From Chitinolyticbacter albus (GTDB lineage: Bacteria; Pseudomonadota; Gammaproteobacteria; Burkholderiales; Chitinibacteraceae): DNA of 64,000 nt. The position numbers and the translations under genes were made by a program. The DNA lies in the NCBI RefSeq assembly GCF_024437655.1, contig NZ_JANBVF010000015.1:55761-119760 (forward strand). Direction: 5' to 3'. Below the pieces are notes generated by a model, which saw nothing but the letters and a program-made list of their open reading frames with translations, searched no databases and was not told where the DNA came from. Shown one piece after another: positions 17,850 through 25,930 of the stretch. Positions within the stretch are counted from its first letter, which is position 1, and each line of letters starts with the position of its first letter.

Positions 17850-19064
17850 TCAGCCCAGTGACACGGCCGCTTCGGCCATCGTCGGGCCCGGCGCCAGGCG
17901 CGCCCGATCGAACTGGAACAGCTGCGCCGCATTGCCGAAGGCGATCGCCTCGGCTTCGTCCTGCGGTACCCCCGCCAGCAGTGTGCGCACGGTTTCGAGC
18001 GAACGCGGATGGGTCGACTGCTCGTGCGGGTAGTCCGACCCCCACATGAGGCGCGCCACGCCAATCCGGTCACGCTGTTCGATCGCCCCCTGGTCGTAGA
18101 TCAGCGAGACGTAAACATTGTCATGGAAGTATTCGCTTGGGCGGCGCGGGGTAGCCACCTGCTGCCGCCGGCGCAGGATGCGGTGTTCGTAGGTCCAGTC
18201 CATCTGCCACAGGAAGTACGGCACCCAGCCGCCCTCATGCTCGGAGGTCTCGACCACCAGCCCCGGATGGCGCTCGAACACCCCGCCGAAGATCATGTCG
18301 GCCAGCGACATGCGTACCCAGTAGTCGGCGTTGACGCGCAGGCTGTAATCCACCTGCGGGAACGGCACGCCGTAGGGGCCGTTGTGGTTGGTCAGCACAT
18401 GCAGCGACAACGGCATCTGCAGCGCCGCCGCGGCCGCCCATAGGGGCTCGTAGCATGGCTGGTGGTAGGCATGTTCGCGCCCGGGGTAGACGCTGATGAT
18501 GCCGCCAGCCATGCCCATGCCCTGCGCGCGCTCCAATTCGCGTACCGCGTCGGCCGGATCGTAGTTGTTGAGCATGGCCACGCCCTTGAGCATGTGCGGC
18601 GCCACGCTGCAGAACTCGACCATCCAGTCGTTGTAGGCGCGGCAGATGGCGCCGAAGAGCTCGGCATCGTCGATGCAATAGTTGGTGATGCCCTGGGTCG
18701 GTCGGATCACCGCGCCGACCACGCCGTCGGCAAGGTTCTCCTTGACGTATTCGCTGGGGGTATAGGCGGCCGGGTGCACATCATCGAAGGTGGAATGGGT
18801 CAGGACCGCCCCCTTGGACGCGATGCCCTGCGCGGGGTCGGCCATGCCGCCGGAGCGCTTCTTGCGACCGCTGACCGAACCGATGCGCTCTCCGTTGTAG
18901 ATCCACCAGTCGCTGCCGTCGATGCGCGCCACACGTGGTGCCCGGTCGCGGAAAGCCCGGTCGATCCGTTCCACCCACAGGCCGGGGGGCTCGATGATGT
19001 GCGAATCGGAGGAAATCAACCGGGTGATGGTCGGGATGGGATTCAAGGCACCGGGTGCGTTCAT
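17850..19064 (-). CDS. Amidohydrolase-2 family metal-dependent hydrolase
   Basis: A 404-residue TIM-barrel protein of the amidohydrolase_2 (PF04909) group, which includes aminocarboxymuconate-semialdehyde decarboxylase-type enzymes. The first metal motif is D20-S-H22 in ISSDSHIIEPPGLW. Further conserved blocks are LHVLTNHNGPYG (strand 5 His), VVETSEHEGGW, and LMWGSDYPHEQST with the catalytic Asp. AGGGAG lies 7 bases before the ATG. The substrate is unknown. Its place between a nucleotidyltransferase-PqqD protein and a kinase-like protein suggests work on a small molecule or a peptide-derived product. Confidence 0.85.
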   Translation of the reverse strand: MNAPGALNPIPTITRLISSDSHIIEPPGLWVERIDRAFRDRAPRVARIDGSDWWIYNGERIGSVSGRKKRSGGMADPAQGIASKGAVLTHSTFDDVHPAAYTPSEYVKENLADGVVGAVIRPTQGITNYCIDDAELFGAICRAYNDWMVEFCSVAPHMLKGVAMLNNYDPADAVRELERAQGMGMAGGIISVYPGREHAYHQPCYEPLWAAAAALQMPLSLHVLTNHNGPYGVPFPQVDYSLRVNADYWVRMSLADMIFGGVFERHPGLVVETSEHEGGWVPYFLWQMDWTYEHRILRRRQQVATPRRPSEYFHDNVYVSLIYDQGAIEQRDRIGVARLMWGSDYPHEQSTHPRSLETVRTLLAGVPQDEAEAIAFGNAAQLFQFDRARLAPGPTMAEAAVSLG

Positions 19065-19142
19065 GACATCTCCCTCTAGCTTGATAAAAGCGCGCCTTGG
19101 CGGCGCATCGGTGCCGCCGGGGCGGCGTCAGGACAGGTCGGG

Positions 19143-20297
19143 TCAGAGCAGCGCGTGCCCGCGCAGCACCTGCTGCAGATCGTCGATGGCGCCCGCGAGC
19201 CTGCCGGGCGCAAGGCCGCTGTGCACCGCAAGACGCCCTGCGGCCTGGTTCAACGTGGTCTTGCCGTCAAAGCACAGCAGGATGGCGTAGGCCTGCTGGT
19301 TGACCTCGATCACGCAGTGCTCGTCCAGCGCGGTGAGCCGGTAGGCGTCGGGCCCGCAGAAGTGCAGCGACAGTTCGGTAGACAACGCCGGCAGCACGCC
19401 ATCGCCATCCGGCAGCGACGGCGGCGCCTGCGTCGGGCGGGCCGGTACGCCCGTCGAGTGCTGCGCGGCCGGATCGGCAAAGCGCCGCTGCCCCCAGGGC
19501 ACGATCACATGCGCCAACCGCTGCAATGCCGTGAAGGCCTCGAACGCCACCAGCACCGACGAGCGCGGCGCCCGGAAGCCCCGCAGTTGCCGCACGATGC
19601 CGGGCAGATCGTAGCCGGGCGGCAGATCGGTAGCGTGCCGGCCTGCGGCCAGGCGTTCGAGCAGGCGCAGCCGCCATTTGTCCGCCGGGTTGGTATTGCC
19701 GAGCACCGCCAGCAGTGCGCCGATCAGGTGGCCGCGGTACTGCTCGATCAGCTGGGCAGCGCTGGCAGCATCCCCATCCTCGAGCTGCCCCAGGATGTCC
19801 AGATGCAGCATGCCCAGATACACCTGGGACAGGTCGAACAGGATGCGCGACAGCGTGCGTTGCACGATCCGCGCCTGCCAGCCGACCAGCCGGGCGGCGC
19901 CGAACAGCGGGGCGCCCTGGCGCAGGTTGTGCAGCAGCTTGAGCTCGGCCGCCGAGAACGCAGTCGCGGTACGGCGCGGATCGACGTTGTGGTCGGGGGC
20001 AAACCGCGCCAACCGCCCGATCAGCACCTCAATCCGCTCTGGCGCCACGATCTCCACGTCCACCGGGCAGGCCTCGAACGGAACAATCAGCACCGAGGCG
20101 AAGTCGGTGCGTGCATCGAACGCGCGCGCGGTGACCAGATAGACGTCGATGTCCGAGCGCAGGTTACCCAGGCCCTCCACCAACGAGCCCGTCACATAGA
20201 GCACCTCGTCGCCACACGCGCCAGTCTCCTCGAGCAGCATGCGGGACAGCGCCTCGAGTTCGGTATCATGCCGTTCCAGGTAGGCGTGGATATCCAT
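19143..20297 (-). CDS. Nucleotidyltransferase with C-terminal PqqD-like domain
   Basis: A 384-residue protein from ATG 20297 (a GTG at 20312 is an alternative start, 5 residues longer). The N-terminus is a pol-beta-type nucleotidyltransferase: YVTGSLVEGLGNLRSDIDVYLV holds G37-S38 and D49-x-D51, with a third acidic site in CPVDVEIV. The middle (about 115-300) is helical, like the C-terminal halves of antibiotic adenylyltransferases. Residues about 315-384 resemble PqqD, the RiPP recognition element fold (VNQQAYAILLCFDGKTTLNQ, then an amphipathic helix and a terminal hydrophobic strand). The upstream TPR gene stops just before the GTG. Domain calls are from motif reading only. Confidence 0.7.
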   Translation of the reverse strand: MDIHAYLERHDTELEALSRMLLEETGACGDEVLYVTGSLVEGLGNLRSDIDVYLVTARAFDARTDFASVLIVPFEACPVDVEIVAPERIEVLIGRLARFAPDHNVDPRRTATAFSAAELKLLHNLRQGAPLFGAARLVGWQARIVQRTLSRILFDLSQVYLGMLHLDILGQLEDGDAASAAQLIEQYRGHLIGALLAVLGNTNPADKWRLRLLERLAAGRHATDLPPGYDLPGIVRQLRGFRAPRSSVLVAFEAFTALQRLAHVIVPWGQRRFADPAAQHSTGVPARPTQAPPSLPDGDGVLPALSTELSLHFCGPDAYRLTALDEHCVIEVNQQAYAILLCFDGKTTLNQAAGRLAVHSGLAPGRLAGAIDDLQQVLRGHALL

Positions 20298-20312
20298 CAG
20301 CGGCGGCCCCAC

Positions 20313-20960
20313 TCACACCGCGCCACCGAACTTGCTCGTCAGGTCGGCGATTATGCGGCCCATCCCAGGGCCACTGCCGACATTCACCAGCCGCAGTGCC
20401 GCGTTCAGTTCGGCGAACTCGGAGTGATCGCCCATCTTCTTGGCCAGACTCTGAGCCGCTGCGACATCGCCGCTACCCAGATACAGCTGCGCCAGCCGGA
20501 ACGCTGCATAGTCGTCGCTCGACTGCAGCTTGAGCGCGGCGGCATAGGCCGTCTTTGCATCCTCGGCGTTGCCGTTCTCCCGATGGGTATCGCCCAGCAC
20601 GGTCTGCACCGAACGTGGCCTGCCAGTGATGTCGGAGAACTTGAACTTGGCGTTCTGTTGCGCCACTTCCAGTGCGGTCTTCAGCGCAGTCGGTCGGCGG
20701 CGCTGCTTGGTATAGAGAATGGCCAGCCGCGCCTTGGCCTCCAGCGAGCCCGGGTCGCGCTGCAATGCCGCATGGTAATGCTTCTGCGCCAGCTGGAACG
20801 TCTGCGCCACCTCGCGGATCTTGCCGGCAGCCACGAGGCGCGCGGCATCGCTTTGCGCCTGTTCGACCTCACCGACCAGGCGCTCGAGCGCCTGGATGAT
20901 TTCCCTGCCCTTGGCGGCCGCCAGCTGCAGATCGCTGCTGATATCGGGGACATCCTTCAT
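20313..20960 (-). CDS. TPR-containing protein
   Basis: A 215-residue soluble protein with no signal peptide. Residues about 50-85 (AQTFQLAQKHYHAALQRDPGSLEAKARLAIL) and about 115-165 (VLGDTHRENGNAEDAKTAYAAALKLQ, then FRLAQLYLGSGDVAAAQSLAKK) read as tetratricopeptide repeats; the first 45 residues are a likely coiled coil. The C-terminus ends SGPGMGRIIADLTSKFGGAV. GAGGAG lies six bases before the ATG. First gene of the four-gene cluster, abutting the nucleotidyltransferase, so it is a likely scaffold or partner. Confidence 0.7.
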   Translation of the reverse strand: MKDVPDISSDLQLAAAKGREIIQALERLVGEVEQAQSDAARLVAAGKIREVAQTFQLAQKHYHAALQRDPGSLEAKARLAILYTKQRRRPTALKTALEVAQQNAKFKFSDITGRPRSVQTVLGDTHRENGNAEDAKTAYAAALKLQSSDDYAAFRLAQLYLGSGDVAAAQSLAKKMGDHSEFAELNAALRLVNVGSGPGMGRIIADLTSKFGGAV

Positions 20961-21253
20961 CGCTATCTCCTCGGTTCGAATCGCCCGGGACGGCCGGGCT
21001 GCGAATGGCCGGCGCAGGACGCGGACGGCATTTGCGGCGCGCCATGTGTTTCGGGATATAGCTGGGTGCGTTCAAACCGCAAGGAACAACTCTTCAAACG
21101 GCAAGCTTGCACACCAGTTGCCGAAAGGTAATTGACAAACAATGACAGATGGTATTAACGGCGGAGTGCTTGATGACTCTGTCAAAACGCGCACCATTGA
21201 TCCAACCCGCTTGCCGGCCCCGGCCCCGGCCGCGCAGCGCAGAATCGCCGGCT
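20961..21253. other. Intergenic region with possible promoter and 37-codon ORF
   Basis: No strong gene. On the plus strand TTGACA (21132-21137) and TATTAA (21153-21158) are 15 bases apart, a poor spacing, and precede the duplicated TPP riboswitch. A 37-codon ORF (21142-21255, MTDGINGGVLDDSVKTRTID at the start) overlaps this putative promoter and runs 2 bases into the riboswitch; it lacks a good ribosome-binding site and is not called a gene. Confidence 0.4.
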
Positions 21254-21333
21254 GACTCGGGGTGCCCGCCATCTGGCGCAGGCTGAGATACACCCGCAAC
21301 ACCTGATCCGGATCATGCCGGAGTAGGAAAGTC
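21254..21333 (+). promoter_or_regulatory. Duplicate TPP riboswitch (THI element) before a broken thiM
   Basis: It matches the intact riboswitch at 23560-23639 at 78 of 80 positions, including the CTGAGA and ACCTGATCC cores and the closing GACT/AGTC stem. The differences are one G to A in the P3-side strand and one C to A near the 3' end. It is followed by the same leader and ribosome-binding site but a disrupted reading frame. It could still bind TPP, though it has no intact thiamine gene to control. Confidence 0.88.
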
Positions 21334-21365
21334 CTCCGGCTTCTCCTGCCCGCAAAGGAGTAGCC

Positions 21366-21552
21366 GTGATCCGCCGCAAACGCTGCCACTCACCGTCGTC
21401 GCCGACGCGCGCGAGCAGCTGCGCATCGAACACCCGCTCACCCATGTACTGACCAACGAGGTGGGGCAGGAAACCACCGGCAATGTCGGCACGCGCAACT
21501 CCGAACGGCTCACCGCGGTGCGGGACGCGATCGCAGCCGCCACCCACCGTGC
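21366..21552 (+). pseudogene. thiM: thiM remnant (frameshift plus internal deletion)
   Basis: Sequence from the GTG start is homologous to thiM at 23672 but diverges in two ways. A one-base loss just after the start (GTGATCCG against GTGACCACG) shifts the frame. About 90 bases of the intact gene, roughly 23789-23880, are missing, joining ACCACCGG to CAATGTCGG. Homology fades near 21552, at the equivalent of codon 93. The rest of the gene is absent. This is the remains of a partial tandem duplication of riboswitch plus 5' thiM, separated from the intact copy by a chemoreceptor gene. Confidence 0.85.
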
Positions 21553-21851
21553 ACACGCAGCCTCAGGCGCTGCTGCCCACCAACACCCATGCCCAGCCGA
21601 GCACCCGCCTCAGCGCGCAGCTGGCACCGCCGGTGAAAATCTCGAAGGTCAGGGCTAGCGAGTACGGCTTGGTGCTGCGCAAGGCGCCGAAGAAACAGGA
21701 CGGGACACCCGACGGTCGCAGCAAGGTGGCGCGCCAGGTGAAGAAGAATGTCCAGTCGGGGCAGCCTTCGCTGGACCGATTCTTTGCGCCGCAAGGGTCG
21801 AAGGGCCCCGGTCCGGGACCGGGATCGTCGGGGGGACTGACCCTGAAATAG
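21483..21851 (+). CDS. Hybrid ORF: out-of-frame thiM remnant plus unknown C-terminal segment
   Basis: A 122-codon frame. About the first 23 residues read the thiM remnant out of frame. The rest (from about TQPQALLPTNTHAQ onward) is basic, Pro- and Gly-rich and of unknown origin: KISKVRASEYGLVLRKAPKK, then SGQPSLDRFFAPQ and a GPGPGPGSSGG tail. It looks like the C-terminal end of a longer protein cut by a rearrangement. No ribosome-binding site was seen. Whether it is translated is doubtful. Confidence 0.3.
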   Translation: MSARATPNGSPRCGTRSQPPPTVHTQPQALLPTNTHAQPSTRLSAQLAPPVKISKVRASEYGLVLRKAPKKQDGTPDGRSKVARQVKKNVQSGQPSLDRFFAPQGSKGPGPGPGSSGGLTLK

Positions 21852-21901
21852 CGCCCGCGCCAAGCGGGGCTGAAATCAAGCCCCCCTTCTAGCGGCTTGA
21901 T

Positions 21902-23374
21902 TCAGTTCTGCTGGACTGCGCGATCGAGCTGTTGCAACGAGCCGTCGAGCGCCGCCACCGCCTGCGAGATGACGTCGCTGGCATCGCGCGCACCGGCGAG
22001 ATCGGCGCGCAGGCGTTCGATGTCGCGCTCCAGTTCCGCGCAACGCGTCGCCTGAAGGGCCTCGTTGCGGGCCACCTCTTCGATACGGCCAGCCACCTCG
22101 TCGGCCGCGGCGATGATCGCCACCAGCTTGTTGTCGGCCTCGATTGCGCTGGCATTGCTCTGCTGCATGCGCCCGCTGCCACCGCGCATCGCCACGACTG
22201 CCTCGCGCGTACCGGACACGATGCTGCCGATTTTCTCCTCGATTTCGCGCGTGGCGCCGCCAGTGCGCTCGGCCAGCTTGCGCACCTCGTCGGCGACGAC
22301 GGCAAAGCCCCGTCCGGCTTCACCGGCGCGCGCCGCTTCGATCGCAGCGTTGAGTGCCAAGAGATTGGTCTGGTCGGCTATGTCGCGGATCACCTGCACG
22401 ATATGGCCTATCTCGTCGCTACGCCGGCCCAGCTCCTCGATCCGTTCAGCCGAATAGGCCACTACGCGCGCGGCCTCGTCCAGATTGGTGCGCATATTGT
22501 GCATCGCCGCACCGCCGTCGCCGGCGAGCTGGCCCGCGCTGGCCGCCTCGGTCGCGGCGGTATGGGTCAGCTCGGCATTGTCGCGGCTCATGCCGGCCAC
22601 GCCCAGCACCACGTCGACCATGTGCTCGGACTGCTGCGCCTGATGGCGCAAGGTAGCGTTGATTCCATGCGTGCCGCTGGAAATCTGCGCCGACTCACGC
22701 GAAGCGGTCCCAACCGAACTTGTCACCTCGGCCAGCAGTTGCTGCATCGCGCCCCGGTTGCGCTCCGCCTCACCACGCGCGCGTTCGGTATGGGCGAGGC
22801 TCGCCTCCTTGCCACTTTCGAACATCCAGCCCAGCCCGAGCATCACCAGCGTCAGCCCAAGCAGCGAACGAGTCACCAGCGACACATGGTGCTCCGGCCC
22901 GAGCGGGCTCTTGGGCAAGGGCCAATGCTGGCCATGCGCGGCTGCGAACAGCAAGATGGCCAACATCGTCAGCACGCTCCAGGCCACGCCGTCGCGCTTG
23001 CCGCCGATGAAGTTCGCCGCGACCGGTATCGCCAGGAACCACGGTATCGACGACGATGTGATGCCGCCGTTCACCAGGCACATCCAGCTCACCATGCCAA
23101 AAAAGGTGGCGATCAGGCATTCGCGTGCCAGCAACAGCTGGCCGGTCAGCTTGAGTAGCAAGGCCGAGATCAGCATTGCCAGCCCGGCGACAAGCAGGCC
23201 TGCGGCCATGGTCGTGTGGCCCAGTTTGAAATAGCTGATCGCGAACGCGGGCACCATGAGCACGGCGAGCAAGGCCGAGCCGACCACGTTGCGCGCACGG
23301 CTGTAGACCAGTGCCTCTCTGTGCAGCGTTTCCGGGATAAACCATCCAACCAGATTGCGCCAGATCTCGCCCAT
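21902..23374 (-). CDS. Methyl-accepting chemotaxis protein
   Basis: A 490-residue chemoreceptor. Residues 1 to about 185 contain about six hydrophobic segments and no sizeable periplasmic loop, so sensing is probably membrane-embedded or cytoplasmic. The signalling domain follows, with the hairpin tip [43 protein letters not shown] fully conserved in key positions (E-A-A-R-A-G-E). There is no HAMP domain that I can see. I chose ATG 23374 (GGGAGCGGA upstream) over an ATG 18 codons earlier without one. It lies between the two TPP riboswitch copies and has no evident link to thiamine. Confidence 0.9.
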   Translation of the reverse strand: MGEIWRNLVGWFIPETLHREALVYSRARNVVGSALLAVLMVPAFAISYFKLGHTTMAAGLLVAGLAMLISALLLKLTGQLLLARECLIATFFGMVSWMCLVNGGITSSSIPWFLAIPVAANFIGGKRDGVAWSVLTMLAILLFAAAHGQHWPLPKSPLGPEHHVSLVTRSLLGLTLVMLGLGWMFESGKEASLAHTERARGEAERNRGAMQQLLAEVTSSVGTASRESAQISSGTHGINATLRHQAQQSEHMVDVVLGVAGMSRDNAELTHTAATEAASAGQLAGDGGAAMHNMRTNLDEAARVVAYSAERIEELGRRSDEIGHIVQVIRDIADQTNLLALNAAIEAARAGEAGRGFAVVADEVRKLAERTGGATREIEEKIGSIVSGTREAVVAMRGGSGRMQQSNASAIEADNKLVAIIAAADEVAGRIEEVARNEALQATRCAELERDIERLRADLAGARDASDVISQAVAALDGSLQQLDRAVQQN

Positions 23375-23559
23375 ATGTTCCGCTCCCGCCGCCAGCACGC
23401 AGCATCTGAGCCAGTCTAGCCCAATCATGACGACAAGCTAAATAATCAGGATGGCCCTGATGGCAACGCGGGATCCGGCCACGGTGGCTCCCGAAGATCG
23501 ATGCCAAGTTTGCTCCAGCTGCTTGTTCGCTCAGGCCCGCTGGCGGACAATCGCAGCCT

Positions 23560-23639
23560 GACTCGGGGTGCCCGCCATCTGGCGCGGGCTGAGATACACC
23601 CGCAACACCTGATCCGGATCATGCCGGCGTAGGAAAGTC
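23560..23639 (+). promoter_or_regulatory. TPP riboswitch (THI element)
   Basis: An 80-base aptamer with GACT/AGTC closing stem, CGGGGTGCCC P2 strand, the invariant GCTGAGA, and ACCTGATCCGGATCATGCCG followed by GTAGGAAAGTC. It ends 32 bases before the thiM GTG. The leader after it holds CCTCCGGC and AAGGAG, so translational sequestration of the ribosome-binding site is the likely mode. It controls thiM-thiE-thiD. Confidence 0.97.
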
Positions 23640-23671
23640 CTCCGGCTTCTCCTGCCCGCAAAGGAGTAGCC

Positions 23672-24475
23672 GTGACCACGCCGCAAACGCTGCCACTCAC
23701 CGTCGTCGCCGACGAGCTCGAGCGGCTACGCACCGAACACCCGCTTACCCATGTATTGACCAACGAGGTGGTGCAGGAAATCACCGCCAACGTGCTGCTC
23801 GCCGTCGGCGCCGCACCGGCGATGATCGTCGCGCGCGAGGAGGCGGCCGCCTTCGCCGCGCTCGCCGGCGCCGTGCTGGTCAATGTCGGCACGCTCTATC
23901 CCGAACGGCTCGCCGCGATGCGGGACGCGATCACAGCCGCCAACGCCGCCGGTGTGCCATGGACACTCGACCCGGTCGCGGTCGGCGTGCTCGACTACCG
24001 CACCAACGCCTGCCGCGAACTGATCACCCAGCGCCCCGCCGCCATCCGCGGCAATGCGTCCGAAATCCTGGCGCTCGCCGGTTTCGGCGCCTCGGGCCGG
24101 GGGGTCGACAGCACCGCGGGCTCGCAGACGGCGCTGGCCGCCGCCGAGCAGCTGGCGCGCGACACCGGCGCCATCGTCGCCGTCACGGGCGAAATCGACT
24201 ACATCACCGATGGCGAGCAGAGCTGGGCCACGCCCTGGGGCCATCCCATCATGACGCGTGTGGTCGGCACCGGCTGCGCGCTCTCCGCCCTTGTCGCCGC
24301 GTTCACCGCGCATGCGCCCGATCGGCTGAACGCGGTGGCCGCCGCCTGCGCGGTGGCCGGGATCTGCGGCGAGCGCGCCGAATCGGCCTGCGACGGGCCC
24401 GGCTCGTTCAAGATGGCCTTCCTCGACGCGCTGTACCAGATCAGCCCCAGGCAGCTGCGGGAATGGCAGGCATGA
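23672..24475 (+). CDS. thiM: Hydroxyethylthiazole kinase
   Basis: A 267-residue ribokinase-fold kinase that phosphorylates 4-methyl-5-(2-hydroxyethyl)thiazole in thiamine salvage. THVLTNEVVQEITANVLLAVGAAPAM is the typical N-terminus, DPVAVGVLDYRT the substrate loop, RGNASEILALAG a core motif, and VVGTGCALSALVAAF the anion hole with the catalytic Cys region. The start is GTG with AAAGGAG seven bases upstream. It overlaps thiE by 4 bases (ATGA). Confidence 0.96.
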   Translation: MTTPQTLPLTVVADELERLRTEHPLTHVLTNEVVQEITANVLLAVGAAPAMIVAREEAAAFAALAGAVLVNVGTLYPERLAAMRDAITAANAAGVPWTLDPVAVGVLDYRTNACRELITQRPAAIRGNASEILALAGFGASGRGVDSTAGSQTALAAAEQLARDTGAIVAVTGEIDYITDGEQSWATPWGHPIMTRVVGTGCALSALVAAFTAHAPDRLNAVAAACAVAGICGERAESACDGPGSFKMAFLDALYQISPRQLREWQA

Positions 24476-25110
24476 AGCATTTCGACCTCTCGCTCTACCT
24501 GGTGCTCGATCCTGATCTATGCGGCGGGCCGGAAGGCATGATCCACACCGCCCGTGTCGCCGCCGAACACGGCGCCACCATGGTGCAGCTGCGCGCGCCC
24601 ACCTGGAAGAAACGACTGTGGCTGGAAACCGCCACCGTGCTCAAGGCCGTGCTCGATCCCATGGGCGTGCCGCTAATCATCAACGATCAAGTCGACGTCG
24701 CGCTCGCCATCGACGCCGCCGGCGTGCACGTCGGCCAGTCCGACCTGCCGATCGAGGTGGTGCGACGCCTGGTCGGCCCGAACAAGATCGTCGGCCTGTC
24801 GGCGTCCAATGCCGCGCAGATGGCCGATGCGCCGTTCACACTCGTCGACTACCTCGGCGTGGGCCCGGTCTACCCCACCGGTACCAAGCCCGATGCCTCG
24901 CCGGTGATCGGCCTGCCGCATTTCGCCGAACTGATGGCCGCCAAACCGCTGCCCGTCGTTGCCATCGGTGGCATCAAGCAAGGGGGCGCCGCGCCCATCA
25001 TTGCCGCCGGTGCCGACGGCGTCGCCGTGGTATCGGCCATTTGCGGCCAGACCGACATCGCCGCGGCCACCACCCTGCTGTTGCAGGAAATCGAAGGAGC
25101 CCGTTCGTGA
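24472..25110 (+). CDS. thiE: Thiamine-phosphate synthase
   Basis: A 212-residue TIM-barrel enzyme that joins HMP-pyrophosphate and thiazole phosphate to give thiamine phosphate. Recognisable blocks are VQLRAPTWKK, LIINDQVDVALAIDAAGVHVGQSDLP, IVGLSASN, YLGVGPVYPTGTKPDA and VAIGGIKQGG. The loop has QLRAPTW where QLREK is usual, a modest variation. The start ATG overlaps the thiM stop, and its own stop overlaps the thiD GTG by two bases. Confidence 0.96.
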   Translation: MKHFDLSLYLVLDPDLCGGPEGMIHTARVAAEHGATMVQLRAPTWKKRLWLETATVLKAVLDPMGVPLIINDQVDVALAIDAAGVHVGQSDLPIEVVRRLVGPNKIVGLSASNAAQMADAPFTLVDYLGVGPVYPTGTKPDASPVIGLPHFAELMAAKPLPVVAIGGIKQGGAAPIIAAGADGVAVVSAICGQTDIAAATTLLLQEIEGARS

Positions 25111-25904
25111 TCGCCCACGCCCTTACCATCGCCGGCTCGGACTCGGGCGGCGGCGCCGGCATTCAGGCCGACCTCAAGACCTTCTCGGCGCTCGGCGCCT
25201 ACGGTATGAGCGTGCTGACCGCGCTCACCGCGCAGAACACGCAGGGTGTGAGCGCCGTGCACCCGGTGCCGCCCGATTTCGTCGCGGCCCAGCTCGATGC
25301 GGTGTTCGCCGACATCCGCGTCGACACGGTCAAGCTTGGCATGCTGGCCAATGCCGAAATCGTGCTCGCAGTCACCGAGGGCCTCGCGCGCCATCGCCCG
25401 ACCCATGTGGTGCTCGATACCGTGATGATCGCCAAGGGCGGCCATCCGCTCCTGGCAACCGAAGCCGTATCGGCCATCCGCGATCATCTGTTGCCGCTGG
25501 CCTCGCTGATCACGCCCAACCTGCCCGAAGCCGCCGCGCTGCTGGGCTGCGACGTGGCGCGTACCGAGGACGAGATGCGCGAACAGGGCCACGCCTTGCT
25601 CGCGGCGGGCGCGCAGGCGGTGCTGATGAAAGGCGGGCATCTGGGCGGCGAGGAAAGCCCGGACTGGCTGGTGACGCCAGCCGGTGAAACGCGCTACGCC
25701 AAGGTGCGCGTGCCTACCCGCAATACCCACGGTACTGGCTGCACGCTATCGGCCGCGCTCGCCGCCTTGCGGCCTCGCCACGCCGACTGGCCGGCGACGG
25801 TGGCCGCAGCGCGCGATTACCTGCAAGCCGCGCTCGCCGCAGCGGATCGGCTCGATGTCGGTCGCGGCATCGGCCCGGTCCACCATTTCCACGCCTGGTG
25901 GTAA
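25107..25904 (+). CDS. thiD: Hydroxymethylpyrimidine/phosphomethylpyrimidine kinase
   Basis: A 265-residue ribokinase-fold enzyme that phosphorylates HMP and HMP-P. ALTIAGSDSGGGAGIQADLKTFSALGAYGMS is the diagnostic N-terminus, with DTVMIAKGG, TPNLPEAAALLG and the C-terminal NTHGTGCTLSAALAA catalytic motif. The start is GTG 25107 with AAGGAG eight bases upstream, overlapping the thiE stop. Completes a compact salvage operon under the TPP riboswitch. Confidence 0.95.
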   Translation: MIAHALTIAGSDSGGGAGIQADLKTFSALGAYGMSVLTALTAQNTQGVSAVHPVPPDFVAAQLDAVFADIRVDTVKLGMLANAEIVLAVTEGLARHRPTHVVLDTVMIAKGGHPLLATEAVSAIRDHLLPLASLITPNLPEAAALLGCDVARTEDEMREQGHALLAAGAQAVLMKGGHLGGEESPDWLVTPAGETRYAKVRVPTRNTHGTGCTLSAALAALRPRHADWPATVAAARDYLQAALAAADRLDVGRGIGPVHHFHAWW

Positions 25905-25930
25905 CGCCGGCAGGCGCCGGGCCTTGACCT

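Noticed and set aside
20964..20980. GGTTCGAATC resembling a tRNA T-loop
   Set aside because: The flanking bases do not form a T-stem, and no acceptor or anticodon stem can be drawn; it lies in the leader of the TPR gene.
21142..21255. 37-codon ORF as a possible precursor peptide for the NTase-PqqD cluster
   Set aside because: It is on the opposite strand, ends inside the riboswitch, lacks a good ribosome-binding site and has no Cys/Ser/Thr-rich core.
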